DNA from: Phaeotremella fagi
Taxonomy: Eukaryota > Basidiomycota > Tremellomycetes > Tremellales > Phaeotremellaceae
Assembly (NCBI GenBank): GCA_001599715.1
Contig: BCHU01000009.1
Location: forward strand, 806,001-870,000
Direction: 5' to 3'
DNA: 64,000 bases
Shown here: positions 47,167 to 59,705 of the stretch, one piece after another
Layout: every line of letters starts with the position of its first letter
Position numbering within the stretch: the stretch's first letter is position 1
Made by a program: the position numbers and the translations under genes
Notes under the pieces: model-generated
Told to the model about the DNA's origin: nothing
What the model saw: the letters and a program-made list of their open reading frames with translations, nothing else
The model's database searches: none

Positions 47167-48900
47167 ATGTCAACTCCCACTCCAGTAACAGAAAGGAGAG
47201 CTTCTGTCTCAGCCTCAGATCCACCAACTTTGTAAGCAGACCATAAATACATCACCACATGTCATCAACAACAACAACTAACCTCACTTAGCATCCCCAT
47301 ACCAGCCAACACCCGTGGTCTCCCAGCTTCAACATACGGTCCACTCTCACCCTCAAACCTATCAACCTCACCACGCAATTACACTTCAGCAGGTAATTTC
47401 TCAACTTCACCTCATTCAAACACCTCAGGTCGTGGACGTGGAAATTCCTTGGGTGGAAGTTTAGTCACTGCAAGAGCTTTACAAGCTTTCTTACCTTCTG
47501 ATTATCCAGTTGCTGAAGAGACAGTCGATGGTAAACAAGGTAGACGTCAAGGGAAAGTCAAGATTCTGTTGTTAGAAAATATCAGTGTTGATGCTGCAAA
47601 TTCATTAAAAGCTGCTGGTTACGAGGTAGGTCCTGAGAGTCAAATCAAAAGGCAGGACTCGCAACTCATTAACCACGTCTAGGTCGATCATTTCACCAAG
47701 GCTTTCAGTGAAGATGAACTTATCGCTAAACTCCCTGGCTACCATGCTATCGGTATTCGATCAAAAACCAAAATCACTGCTAAAGTTATCGACGCCGCTT
47801 CTCAACTTTTAGCCATTGGATGTTTCTGTATTGGAACCAATCAAGTTGATCTCAAAACCGCTGCTAAACACGGAATCGCAGTTTTCAATTCACCATTCTC
47901 GAATTCAAGATCGGTAGCTGAACTAGTTATCGCTGAGATCATTTCGTTATCAAGACAACTTCTCGATAGGGCTTCTGAAATGAGGGCAGGGATTTGGAAT
48001 AAATTGTCTAAAGGATGTTGGGAAATCCGTGGCAAAACTTTAGGTATTGTTGGATACGGTCATATCGGTTCCCAACTTTCAGTTTTAGCTGAGGCCTTTG
48101 GAATGTCGGTCATTTATTACGACGTCATGCCAATCATGCCATTAGGTTCTGCAAGACAAGTTGACACTTTACCTGAATTACTTTCAAGGGCTGATTTCGT
48201 AACACTCCATGTTCCCGAGATACCTGATACGATTGGACTCATGGGTGAAGCTGAATTCAACGCTATGAAATCAGGTGCTTTCTTCATCAACAACGCTCGA
48301 GGTAAAGTCGTCGATCTACCAGCTTTATGTTCAGCTTTAGAAAGTGGTCATCTAGCTGGTGCAGCTGTCGATGTCTTCCCTAAAGAACCTGGATCCAACG
48401 GACCAGGATTCACGGAAAATCTAGGAGAATTCATTCCCAGATTAAGAAATATTCCAAATTTCATCTTGACACCTCATATCGGTGGTTCAACTGAGGAAGC
48501 TCAACGTGCTATCGGATCAGAGGTTTCGACGGCTTTGATCAGATATCTGAATTACGGTTCTTCACTCGGTGCAGTCAATTTCCCCGAAGTCGATCTTAGA
48601 GCTATCACAACAGATGACGAACGTCATATCAGAGTTTGTCATGTTCACAGAAACGAACCTGGTGTTTTGAGATCGATCAACGCTATTCTCGGTACTCATA
48701 ACATTGAGAAACAATTCTCTGATTCAAAAGGCGACATTGCTTATCTTATGGCTGATATCTCTGGTGTTGGCGAGGAAGAAGTTAAAGATATCTATGAAGC
48801 TATTAAAGGGACTAGAGCTAATATCTTGACTAGATTACTTTGTGAGTTGGAGTTGAACTTTTGGGAATCGTATGAGGCTGACTTGTGGTTTGCAGATTAA
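47167..48900 (+). CDS. SER3: D-3-phosphoglycerate dehydrogenase
   Basis: First step of serine synthesis: NAD-dependent oxidation of 3-phosphoglycerate. Exons: 47167-47231, 47292-47625, 47683-48841, 48896-48900. The last intron (48842-48895) splits the terminal Tyr codon, giving the family's usual ending TRLLY; if retained, the frame instead reads 18 extra codons to the same stop. Rossmann motif GIVGYGHIGSQ, active-site Arg in NNARGKVVD, the Glu of AAVDVFPKEP, and the His of LTPHIGGST are all present. A C-terminal ACT domain (HIRVCHVHRNEPGVLRSINA) suggests serine feedback control. About 60 Ser/Pro-rich residues extend the N-terminus, as in other fungi. Confidence 0.96.
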
Positions 48901-49270
48901 ATGTTTTCTTCTTGATTTGCATTTGCTTGATGTCAATGTCAGTGTACAATGGTCAATTAGATTTTTTAGCTACGGACAGATTAAAATGCATTTTCTGGGA
49001 TAGTTTTATGGTCTCTTTCCTTGCCATTAAATTTACTTCGTCTGAGCCCACCACTAGCATTGTATATTGTATTCTTGTTGTTTGGATACAGTAAAACTGC
49101 ACATGCATGCATAAGACAATAATGAAAGGAGAATAAGTATGTGGGAGACGATTCCTTAAATGAACCCGCCAAAAGATTAGATAGGAGCCACGAACGAGAC
49201 ACGTCAAGAGATGAATATCATCTGGTACGAGTACTGTAGCAATAACAAATAACAAATCCATGAATCACTC
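48901..49270. other. Intergenic spacer between SER3 and MON2
   Basis: 370 bases with the SER3 3' region and the MON2 promoter. No gene was seen. Confidence 0.4.
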
Positions 49271-52200
49271 ATGAGATTGCATGGCCCAAATGGTGAGAAC
49301 AAAGTCAATAGATCATTAGAAGCAAGAACTGATAATGAAATCAGGACCAGCATATTCTAATTTCAGAACTTCAATCCTTGGTGATAGAGAGTAAACGTCG
49401 AAATCCAGAGGTCAAAGATGCAGGTGAAAGAGCTCTTGAATTGTTGAAAGGAAATTTCCCGACTCTACCTACACAGGGTATGTCTCTGTCTATGTAATTG
49501 AGCTGCGATTAACAAAACCTTTTTATAGACCAAATTGATATCCTACTTTCACCTGTTGAACTTGGTTGTAAAACTAAGAATGCTAAGATTATTGGAATTA
49601 GTATTTCTGCTTTACAGAGATTGGTAGCTCTCGGAGGTGTATCTACTGTAAGTCATAACAATCAAACCTTAAGCTGACCATATCAAAGCTATCCTTAACT
49701 GGCGTTTTACAAACTCTCACTTCAGTAGCTAATCAAGCTGTCGACATTCAACTCAAAATCCTTCAAACTCTATTATCAATATTAACCTGTTGTCGAGATG
49801 TCCATGGTGAACTGTTGGGTGATGTACGTTGTGCAAAAAGAAACACCGATTCCCTACTAATCAATTAGGTACTGGTTCTATATTTCAAACTTCAAGATTC
49901 AAGAGTTTCAGTGGTCTCTTCAACAGCTGCTGCAACTTTACGTCAAGCGGTTATGGTACTATTCAATCGAATCGCTGACGATCCTTCCGAACCTTCAATC
50001 CCAATCATCTTACCCACCGAACCACCCACCGAACTAATCCTCACCCCATCAGCCATGGACGCTTTCAACATCTTCTCAGATTTATGTTTGTTAACTTCAA
50101 CAACCCATTCCGGTTCTTCTTTATCATTATGGAATCACACCGATACAGAAAAACAGAAACCGAAATTACTTAAATTCAATTCGTTACAACGTACATTCGG
50201 ACTTGAACTCATTGAAAGTATTCTAAGTGGTTACGAAGATGGTGTGAAACAACGACCAGAGTTATTGTTCTTACTTAAATTCTCACTCGATCCTTTACTG
50301 TTAAATCTTTTAAGTGAAAAACAGACTTTCCCGATTTCGTTACGAGTTTGTCGATTGATTTTCTTGTTGGTTAGAAGTTTCACTGATCAGTTGACGATGG
50401 AGGTTGAAACTTATTTGATATCTTTGATAAGGTTGGGTATGGGTGATGGAGATGATGAATCTAGAAAGGAGAGTGTACCAGGATGGCTCAGGGTTTTAGC
50501 AATGGAGATTCTCAGAGCGTAAGTCGATTCATCTTTTTTGCTTCGCTAAACATTATGCACAGGATATGCGGGGACACAACACTCCTTCAAAAAATTTGGT
50601 CTCATTACGACCAAACTGACGGTCCTCATCTTTACGCTAAACTCGTCTCGGCTTTGGGTCGTCTTATCAACGAAAAACCTACTTTATTAGGGATTGGTTC
50701 TCAGATGCACGGACTGGGTGTACCTTCAGGTGATGGAAATAGTAACACTGGATATCTGGATATGGGCATTGGAATGGTTGCTTCAGCTGCTAGTGCTGGT
50801 GTTTCGACTGTCAGTGCTATGATGGGATCAGGGGGAGGCTTGGGTAACCAGTCAGGTGTCAAGTTACGATTGTGAGTGGAACGGGGTCGTAGGAGATTAC
50901 CACAACTAATTTTTTGCTCCAGAATCGATCAACACGATAAAGTTGAACCACCAGTCTTTCCCGAAACCTACATCTATTTATTAACACTTCAGTCGCTCAA
51001 CGCTATATCCGAAGGTATCTACCATTCAGTTACCAACCCTTCGACGCACGGTATGGCAGAATCAGCCTGGCCAGCTCTCCTCGCAGCGTTGTCGTATACT
51101 ATCGGAACAAATCTCTCTGATAGTCTGTTCGGTGACGTCCTAAGTGCCTTGCAAGATTTCACTATTGCCTGTGGATTACTTGATCTTCAAACTCCTCGAG
51201 ACGCCTTTCTTAACACACTCAGTAAATACGCCGTACCACCTCCAGTCGTATCAGCCATGCAAGCTTATACGGATCAACCTACCACCCCTCGAACCACTGG
51301 TGGCATCAGTGCCGATACACTTGGTCTCACTTCTCTCTCTGGTGGTTCGTCGACACCACCAAGTTTATCTGAACGTAATCTAGCCTGTTTGAAAAGTACC
51401 GTCTACACCGCTCGTATCTTAGCTGGTAGTCTCGGTGAAGCATGGCATGACGTTCTAGAAGCTTTACAAAATGCCAATTACATTCTTTCTCCTCGTAAAC
51501 CAGCAATAGGTCGTCGACCCACTGGTACACCATCAACTCCAGGTCGATTACGACAAAACAGTGAATCAGGTTCACCTAGATCTGAATTTTTCAATGACAT
51601 TGACACGGATTCGATTTCATCTGCCATCGGATCACTTTTCGATTGTTCGAAGGAAATGGATGATGTTGCTTTCACTGTTTTTGTCAGAGCGATTTGTCGA
51701 CTGAGTTCGGAGATGATTGGGATGGACGGCGGTATGGATTTGTTATCGCCTACACCTCAAACTCCTGGTTTGACTAGTCCCCTCATGGACACTAGACGTC
51801 GGACTAGTGGAATCAACGTTTCACATGGTATCAAATCGACGGAACGTTCTTTTGGATTATCGAAATTGAGGGCAGTAGCATCGATGAACTTGGCACGGTT
51901 GGTTAATAAAGACGCGGATATTGGTTGGTCAATTATCACTCAACATCTTCTAGCTGTCGCTCGACATATCACTGCATCAAGTCCTATTCGAATAGACGCT
52001 TCTGAAACTCTTGATGAACTTTTGTTAGGTGCTGTGAGGATAGGTCAAGGATCAAGAGTTCAACATCAAGTGTTCGAGGTTTTGGTTAGACAAGTCGACG
52101 TTTCTCCGCTGAGTACGACTGCTGCTACGGACTACGACATTCGTTCGGCAGGTTTCAAAACTCTGAATCAGATTTTGGAGTCTTCGGGGCATTCACTTCA

Positions 52201-54677
52201 AGTTGGTTGGGTTACCATCTTCGACATGTTGAACAGTGTCTGTAAAGATGGTCCAAGTCTTTCAAGAAATGATACCATGTCACCGGGTGGTAGAAGACCT
52301 ACGGCACTGTTCAGTAAAGGAGACGCTAATCTTGTTAGGATAGCTTTCCCATCTTTAACTTTGATTTGTACGGATTTCCTGACCTCGCTAGACGCTCAAT
52401 CCATGAGACAGTGTATAGCCTGTTTAGGATGTTTCGGTCGACAAAGAGAAGATGTCAATATAACTCTAGCGGCTATTGGGTTATTATGGAACGTGTCAGA
52501 CGCTGTGCAAGGTGATTCAAAAGAACTTTGGTTATATCTTTTAACGGAATTACTTGGTCTCGGACAAGACGATCGATTGGAAGTGAGAAGTAGTGCCATG
52601 CAAACCCTGTTCAGATGCGTTGAACTATACGGATCAACGTTATCTTCTGAACTATGGGAAAAAGTGTTTTGGGAAGTTATTTTCCCGTTATTGGATTCCG
52701 CTCCTGGTGATGAATCACTGGTTCTGACTATATCTTCGATTGGTGGAATTTTCAACCTCTTCTTCAAACAATTGAAAAGTTTATCATCTTTTTCAAAGAT
52801 CTATCAACATCTTTTGGAAGGGTTGGAAAGGATTTTCTTGAAAGATTCACATCAATGTTGTACGGCTTGTATCAAAACTCTAGAAAAGATGTTGGGAGCG
52901 GTGAACGAAGAGAATGACAATGCTGATCTCGATCGGGAGCTCGAAACCACTTGGTCAACTTTCACTCGAATGGCCCAAGGTCTAAACGATGCTGGACCTT
53001 ATACCCAAGAAAATCTTCTGGCTTTCATCAAAGTCGCGAGTCTACTCCATAAACTCCTTTCATGGGATTCCGAGAAAATCTCAACGTTCTCAAAAATACT
53101 ACGAAACACCATGACATATTCCAAATCAAACGATTATCGACCTGACGTCGATACCCTCTCCCCACTCCAACAATCTATCGCTGATTTGATATCAACATCA
53201 AAGATCTTACCTTCGTCATTGATACTAACTGATTTGGCTGAATTCTCGAATCTTGCTTATGGTAATGGTGGCATTGGAAAAGTCAGTTATGTGGCTTTAT
53301 CGAAATATTCTATGCCAAAGTTGGTTAGTGTTTTCAATGATTCTGATGGGATTGGGATATATAACGATGGGACGGTGGAGAGGGTTTTAGGGGTGAGTTC
53401 GATGCCCAAGATTTACAGTACTTTTTTTGGGCTGATTCGTTAGGCTTTTTCAATCCCTATTCAATTGAGACATGATTGTCCGGCTGCTAATCGTTTCGGT
53501 AATGATCAACCTCTATGGAAGACTGTAGGTTTGATGATGGTGGTTGTTTTCCCTTAATCGACACTGATGACTGTGTTCAGGCCATGACCTGTGTAACTCC
53601 AGTTTTAACGAGGGTAATTGAGAATTTAGCACATGATGGTGAGTGATACCTGTTATTCTTGTTGCTAATGTCAGATATCACTTTGGACCGATTTGAAGCG
53701 ATTTGGGTAAAGGTTTTAGAAGTATTCAGTGCTTTACTTCTTACGAATCAGTGCGTTAACTCGATTCATTTTTAGCGGATGTACTGACGCTACCCCAGAT
53801 CTTCAAGTTCTGATGATGACGAAACATTCATTCTACCAATCCTGGAAACCGTCAAACGATCCATCATCCCTCATCTGAACAACACCAAAATCCCCGATCA
53901 CATCATAACGAAATTCGCAGAAACTCTTCGAAAAGGTTCCATACTATATCACTACGATGCGAAAACTGTTGGTGGAACTACTTCCGGAGTTATTGGTGAA
54001 CCATTGGAGGGGTTACGTTATTGGTCATGGGAAGTTTTGATTGCTTCTGTTGATCGGAGTAAATCCCTGGCGGGTGAGAAAGAGAAAATCAGGGTTGCAA
54101 GACTTTGTCTTCCATCTTTGATTCGTCGATTTGAAGATTCGTTGAAATGTTTTGTGGATGATGCAAAACTTCGGGGTCAGATGCCTTTTGCTCGGTGAGT
54201 GTGTCTCAATTTCTTTAGTGAATTTTGGCTGATAGATTTAGGGTGAGAGAAGATGAATTGCTATATATCTTGAGGCAACTTGCGATGATACAACTATGGG
54301 AAGGAACCAATGTTGATAGTAGCAGTGAGTAATCTCTGCGTTTACTGATGATCTGATAAGTCGGTTGACTCCATCAAAAAGAAACGTCGCTGTCGAGAGA
54401 GAATTATTCCAAATCACCTAGATCCCATCTATTCAATTTCTACAATCTACTAATAGAAATTACATTCCTAAACATCCAACTTCCATCCCTATATCTTTTC
54501 CCTAGTGAACATTCGACATTATTCGGTTTAGAAAAATCGACGTTGAACGGTGTGGGTGTGGTCGATGAGAACGAGGTGATAGACGCTGGGGACGGCGATG
54601 ATTTGATTGAAGTTAATGCTAGATCTTTAGCTAGACGATGTTTGGAATTGATTGGGGTTGAGATTGGTTTGAAGTAG
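49271..54677 (+). CDS. MON2: MON2-family Golgi/endosome trafficking protein
   Basis: Large Sec7/BIG-related scaffold without a Sec7 domain; it partners Dop1 and the flippase Neo1 at the trans-Golgi/endosome. About 13 exons start with a 22-nt exon (49271-49292, MRLHGPN) that splices in phase into ELQSLVIESKRRNPEVKDAG. The main exons are 49869-50518, 50563-50871, 50923-53392 and 53799-54194; the product has about 1,600 residues. DCB-type helical repeats at the start (GISISALQRLVALGGVST, ILQTLLSILTCCRDVHGELL), the HUS-like WLRVLAMEILRAICGDTTLL region and the C-terminal helical repeats (LWLYLLTELLGLGQDDRLEV) follow the family order. No disabling changes were found. Confidence 0.92.
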
Positions 54678-54966
54678 GGGCATACGATAGATGTTTTAGT
54701 GCGGTTATTTGATTTAGTTTAGTTAGTTCCTTTGGTTTAATTTTTTATTTGGCTTTTTTCGCGGTAGATCGTGTTAGACACACCTTTGCATACTGTCTCG
54801 ATTATCATCTATACGTACGACTTATGAAAGACGTGAAAGAATTCATCCATTTTTTGACATAGATGAATTATCGTCCTCATAGCATTTGAACATGGTCATG
54901 GGTTACATACAGGTATGCAGGGTATACTGTATAATCTATATATAAAAAAAATTAGGAAAACCAACA
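54678..54966. other. Convergent spacer between MON2 and the bZIP gene
   Basis: 289 bases with two facing 3' regions; AT-rich, ending in an A run near 54945. Nothing else was seen. Confidence 0.4.
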
Positions 54967-56570
54967 TCATTGACCAACAAATCCCGAACCAGAACCAGAA
55001 CTTGTCCCAACATCAGGAACTCCCCCATTCCCATATTTCAAACTAACCATCTCCTTCAAAAAACCGTTTTCTTTACGTAAATCTTGCACCTGCTTTTCAA
55101 GTTGTTCATGTTCTTTCTCTAAATCTTGGATATTACGTTGAACGATTTGGACGTGCATTTTCTTTTTGGCTCTGAAGCGGGCAGCTGCACATCAATTCAT
55201 TATATCAGTATCTGAAGGTGTTTAGGGTTGGGCTGACATACACGCTTGGGTATTCCTTACTCTCTTATCTTCACTGTCTTCTATACCTATCCCCGTTGAT
55301 GGAGTGGTGGTATGATCATTAGCGATAGAAGGGATTTGGAAAGGTGGTAAACCGAATGAAGGTCCTGCTATCGAACTCGAATTGAATTGGTCGTTACTAC
55401 CACTAGCTGTCGGCGCACTCATCTGATCAGACAATGATGTAGTTGAATTTCTTCGTGACAGTTGATGAGGCTGAGAACCCGAATCTTGAGTTTCCTTTCA
55501 TCAGCCATCATGGAATGTATATAAGTTTATGATAGGGACTCACTAGAAATCTCTTGATTCGGTGATGGTCTTCGACGACCGGATGTCGATCTAGGTTTCC
55601 TAGCTCGAGCATTAGTTTCTCGCGAGGCTGCTGTTGAGCGCATATTCCCCTGTCCACTCCCACTCCCACCCCCACTGGATTGTTGACCCCAAGCGAAATC
55701 TGGTGTTTGCGGCGAATCGATCGGTGAGATCTGAGAACGTAGGGCATCGGCTAATGAGGGATTGTGATGGTTCGATGGGTTGGTGGTGAGTATCGGGGTG
55801 GATAATATACTTGAACTCCCACTTCCTGGGGTATGATTTTGGTTTGGATAAGTGGTGTGATTGGGTGAAGATACTATAGTATGTTGAAGATGTAAATGAC
55901 GTTTAGCGTTTGTGTTCTTATTCGAATTTGAATTTGAATTTGAATTCGAACCCGATCCAGATCCAGAGGGTGTAGGTGGGAAAGAAGGTAAAGGCGGTAT
56001 CAACGGTGAAGGATGAATGCCCATAATTCTACCTTGCTGAAACGAATGTGAAAACTGAGCGAAAAATTCTTCATCCGATAATAGATTTCTGTCTCCAGAC
56101 AGAGTTGGAAGTGTGTTGGATCGAGTTGTTGGTGGTAAATGTGGGATTTGATCAGATGGTGTACCAGGCCATGAATGATCATGTTGTTGTTGTTGGTGAT
56201 GATGATGGAGTTGGTTCGATAAGAAAGATTGAGCTTCGAGATTAGAATTTAAATTTATATTCAGGTCTTCATTGATTATTCTTCTGGGTGAATGATCTTT
56301 GATTTCATTTTCGTCGAAACCGTAATTCATATTTTGGTGTTGGTGGTGGTGGTGGTGGTGTAAATGATCATGTTGATGCAAGGCAGTAGTCCAACTGGCA
56401 CCAGCAGGAGTTACACCGACCATCATTCCATTATCCAACCCTGCAGAATCCCCATTCCCATTCCCACCATTCTCACCATCCATGCCACCTCCACCTCCAC
56501 CCGCCACACCTTCACCCAAAGATGAGAAAACTGCGTTCCAATCGATTTCACCTGTATCGTCAACGTTCAT
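54967..56570 (-). CDS. bZIP transcription factor, Cys3/Gcn4-like
   Basis: Exons (downwards) 55544-56570, 55242-55484 and 54967-55184; 495 residues. The basic region, created by splicing exon 2 to exon 3, reads KRVRNTQASARFRAKKK, fitting the fungal NTxASARFRxKKK form seen in sulphur regulators such as Cys3. A leucine zipper follows (IQDLEKEHEQLEKQVQDLRK and onwards). The long N-terminal region is Asn/Ser/His/Gly-rich with poly-His and a Ser-Asn repeat, probably for activation. Family membership is certain; the role in sulphur or amino-acid control is an inference from the basic region. Confidence 0.92.
55921..55955 (-). repeat. GAATTT hexanucleotide repeat (Ser-Asn codons) in the bZIP gene
   Basis: Five or so tandem copies of a 6-base unit encode alternating Ser-Asn. 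It is in frame and a likely length polymorphism. Confidence 0.75.
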
Positions 56571-57132
56571 CTAGACATGAGGGGATGAATTGATGATATC
56601 CTGTTGAATCATGATTTTACCTCGATTTTACCTTTGTATTTTCTCTTTGTTAACATATGATTGTTGTATGGCGTAATTTAATGACATGGTAAATATCGTT
56701 TCCCTTTGATTTAGGTATTTGACGTTTTATGGCGTGATACAAAAAACCAAAACGCCACTACTTCAGCAGTTGTTTCAACTGATTCCCGTAGATCTCGCTA
56801 AAAAGCTTTTAGAACATGTTAAATGAAATTAATTGTCCGATGACAGTATAAGAGTATTGGTATAAGCTGTAGATCATTCTCCGATCTCAAGTAATTTATC
56901 TGGATCACATCATTCCACCATTTAACCAGGTCATTGAGTGCTACTTGGCCATTGATGAGACTCTCGCACCGTTCTCAAATTCAAACATTTGAACAAGTCA
57001 CTATATCGCATAGAGGATAAAAAGTATGATATATCACAGAGCACGCTCTCCAAGGAGAGTTATTGAAGAGTCACAGAACACTAATCACTCTTCCTTACTC
57101 TAATAACTTATCCCCCTAATCCAATTCACAAG
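56571..57132. promoter_or_regulatory. bZIP gene promoter and downstream spacer
   Basis: About 560 bases. The part next to 56570 is the T-rich leader and promoter of the bZIP gene; the rest is the 3' region of the small secreted protein gene's neighbour side. GGCGTAATTTAATGACATGG near 56670 and TATGGCGTGATAC near 56728 share a TGGCGT word. No gene was seen. Confidence 0.4.
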
Positions 57133-57719
57133 CTAATAACCAAACTGACAATCCTGTACACCAAACTCCCCATCCGCACCACTAAAATCGACCTCATTAC
57201 AACACAAAGCATAATAACCGGAAGAACTAAGAACAAGGGTAATCAGAAGGGTATTAATACCGACGCTCATCGAGAAAAATACATTTATGAAAAACAGAAA
57301 ACATACCAAGTCTGATGATCGAACGAATCAAAAGTGAAAAAACAACCTTCTCCAAAAACACGATTATTCTCAACGATCCGTTTGAAACAACAGCTAGCGT
57401 AAGGTCTGAATTGATCTTGACAGAAGAATCCTTTTTCGGGGATTGGAGATGGTTTTGTTCGTTTAGGTTTAATCGGTTTGGGTTGTAGAATGGATTTAGG
57501 AGGTAATAACCGTTCACCGTTTGATAATCTTTTTCCATTGGTTTCCTTGAGAATTTTCGGGGGTTGCAAGGATTGGAGATCTTTCATTCCATTCGATGAT
57601 TTGTGGTGTTCAGATGTTATTGCTTTAGGTGGAATTGTTGATTGGGTGGTGGTTGGTAGACCGTTCAAGAGTGACGGAATGATAATGGAGAGTGATAGGA
57701 TTGTTGTTATGATCCTCAT
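57133..57719 (-). CDS. Small secreted protein with hydrophobin-like eight-cysteine spacing
   Basis: Exons 57307-57719 and 57133-57226 (80-nt intron) give 168 residues. The start chosen is the internal ATG at 57719, because it opens a signal peptide (MRIITTILSLSIIIPSLLNG); the frame also extends to an ATG at 57887 with a hydrophilic stretch. A Pro/Lys-rich linker leads to a C-terminal domain with eight cysteines in the order C-x9-CC-x14-C-x11-C-x7-CC-x16-C, completed only after splicing. That spacing falls inside the class I hydrophobin pattern. The domain sequence (FFCQDQFRPYASCCFKR ... GYYALCCNEVDF) is not clearly hydrophobin-like in its residues, so another cysteine-rich surface family is possible. 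Confidence 0.68.
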
Positions 57720-58248
57720 TCTGGTTTGGATGGTTGATTTAGAATGATGATTTCCCTTTTGAAAGACGAAGAGGGTTGATTGGGAAGAGAATGAGAACTC
57801 GTTGTTCGAATTGTGGTTGAGTAGACAATCATTCAACTTAACAAACTCTTCACTGAAGTCACCTTCCATCGAATCGTAGTCACTCATATAGTAACTATAG
57901 TATCGCTACCGCAACCCAAGTCTGCAACTGATCAAATTCGATTATCAAGTGTCCATGCGTATGAGAGTTTAGGGGACTATGATGCGTATTGAAAGAAGCG
58001 AAACGAAGGTGAAAAGGAAATCAAAATTTGGCAAATTTCGATCAAGAAACTAGAAAATAAAAGTGGATGAAAAGACAAGGCGATCGTGTGCTTTTTCGTA
58101 CTAAATCATGAACGTAAAGTAAAGTAACAAGAAGGGAAAACGAACGAATCGACATAAAAGAAGAAAAGATAAACAAAACAGTTGTAAAAATGAAACAATC
58201 TTGTTTGATAACATTAACTCCCCATCCTTGACCTATCTTTCTTCAAAC
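57720..58248. promoter_or_regulatory. Promoter of the small secreted protein gene and 3' region of the glycoprotein gene
   Basis: About 530 bases. The part up to 57887 is also open in the frame of the secreted protein and could be leader or coding. From 57900 to 58248 it is AG-rich, with no coding features. Confidence 0.4.
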
Positions 58249-59705
58249 TTATAGAACGACGGCACCGACACCAGCGAAGAGAGCTACGAAACTGACGACA
58301 CCAGCGATGGCTGGACCGTAGTTGACACCGGCGTAAGCTGACATGGCGGATGATTTGGAAGTCGATGCTGAAGCACTTGTTGAAGCTGAAGCGGCTGAAC
58401 CTGAAGATGCAGATGTAGCTTTTGAACTTGAAGCTGAACCTGAACCAGATGTTGTACCTGAAGTTGAAGCTGAACCAGAAGCAGTTGAGGAGACTGAAAT
58501 ATCGTGGGTGGAAACGGCTAATGAAGCGATACCATTACCGATACTGGTGTACGTCTTACAGTTGGATGTAGCTGGGGTTGAGTATGGTGTTTGTGGAGTT
58601 ACAGTGTAACCGACGGTGAAAGTTCCAACAGATGTTCCAGCAGTGTAGGTACCAGTGTAACGTTGAGCGAAAGTTGAAGTTGAACCGCCACCTAATGGGT
58701 AGACTCCTGGTGGATAAGCGGAATCACCATCACATTCAGTGAATGAGTTGTCAGTGTAGCTACAATGAGGTTAGTAAAAATTGATTGTATCATGTGATTT
58801 CAATACTCACTCTCCTGGCATAACCCATTGACATCCCATCTCGTCGAGAGTGTGTTGACATTCAATGGCAGCAGAATAAGTTGAGTTTTCGGCGATACAG
58901 ATACGAAGACAGAATTGGTTGTATGACATGTAGCTAAATGTTAGTCATTGATTCGTATGATTTGAACTCACTTCATCCACTCCTCGTAGTGTACATCGCT
59001 ACCAGTAGCATTGGTAGTGACATTTCCACCGACTGGGTTACCGTCACCGGTAGCACCGTGTGGGTCAAGTTCACCACCTTGATCACCAGTGGCGATGTTC
59101 AATTTGGTGAAATCACCCCAACTGTATTGTGTATGTTAGTGGAAAGATGACATGTTTAGTTGAACGACTTACCCTTGGATTTGCCAATATAAAGGAGTTT
59201 TGACAAAGTGGACAGCGGTGAAAGTACCATCTGGAATAACACGAGCGTTGTTTCTTGGTTCTACAGACATGTTAGTACGCGATCTGATCGATTGAAACTT
59301 AAAATTAAACTTACGAACACACCAAGCAACTTCGATAGCTTCAGAGTCACCGATTGTTTGACCAGTTGTTGGTGGTGCGAAAAGACAGCTGTAAAACGTC
59401 AGTATAGGTAAAATCAACATGGAGAAAAAACATCATCGATCTCGATGATCGATGACCCCTTTTCTCCCAACCACGAAAACTCACAAATCGTTGATGGAGT
59501 TGAGAGAAATTAAACGAGAGTAGGAAGTTTGATTGACGGGGGTGTTGGCGATAGCAGCGGTTGGGTTGGTAACACCCATTGTACCAGTGGCGGTTACTTG
59601 GGCTTTTGCCTGGGTAGTGGGGTTAAAAGAGATATCATAGCGATGCAGAAAGAGACTTACGACACCAGCCATAACGGCGGCACTGAGGAGGGCAGCGGCG
59701 AACAT
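58249..59705 (-). CDS. Macrofage-activating-type glycoprotein, GPI-anchored
   Basis: About eight exons; start at the ATG 59705 with signal peptide MFAAALLSAAVMAGV, split by an intron from AKAQVTATGTMGV. The body carries the family segments SYSRLISLNSINDFCLFAPP, SEAIEVAWCVQPRNNARVIP, TPLYWQIQGWGDF, GGELDPHGATGDGNPVGG, EEWMNYMSYNQFCLRIC and CQHTLDEMGCQWVMPGDY. It ends in a Ser/Ala-rich stalk and a hydrophobic GPI signal (AIAGVVSFVALFAGVGAVVL). This family is common in basidiomycetes, named after an antigen that activates macrophages; the biochemical function is unknown. It is a cell-wall or membrane-surface protein. The upstream leader may contain a further intron. Confidence 0.85.

Noticed and set aside
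52396..52767. Antisense open frame within MON2
   Set aside because: It lies opposite a conserved MON2 exon and has no family features.
57720..57887. Longer N-terminus for the small secreted protein starting at 57887
   Set aside because: It would bury the signal peptide 56 residues inside the protein. The internal ATG at 57719 gives a normal signal sequence.
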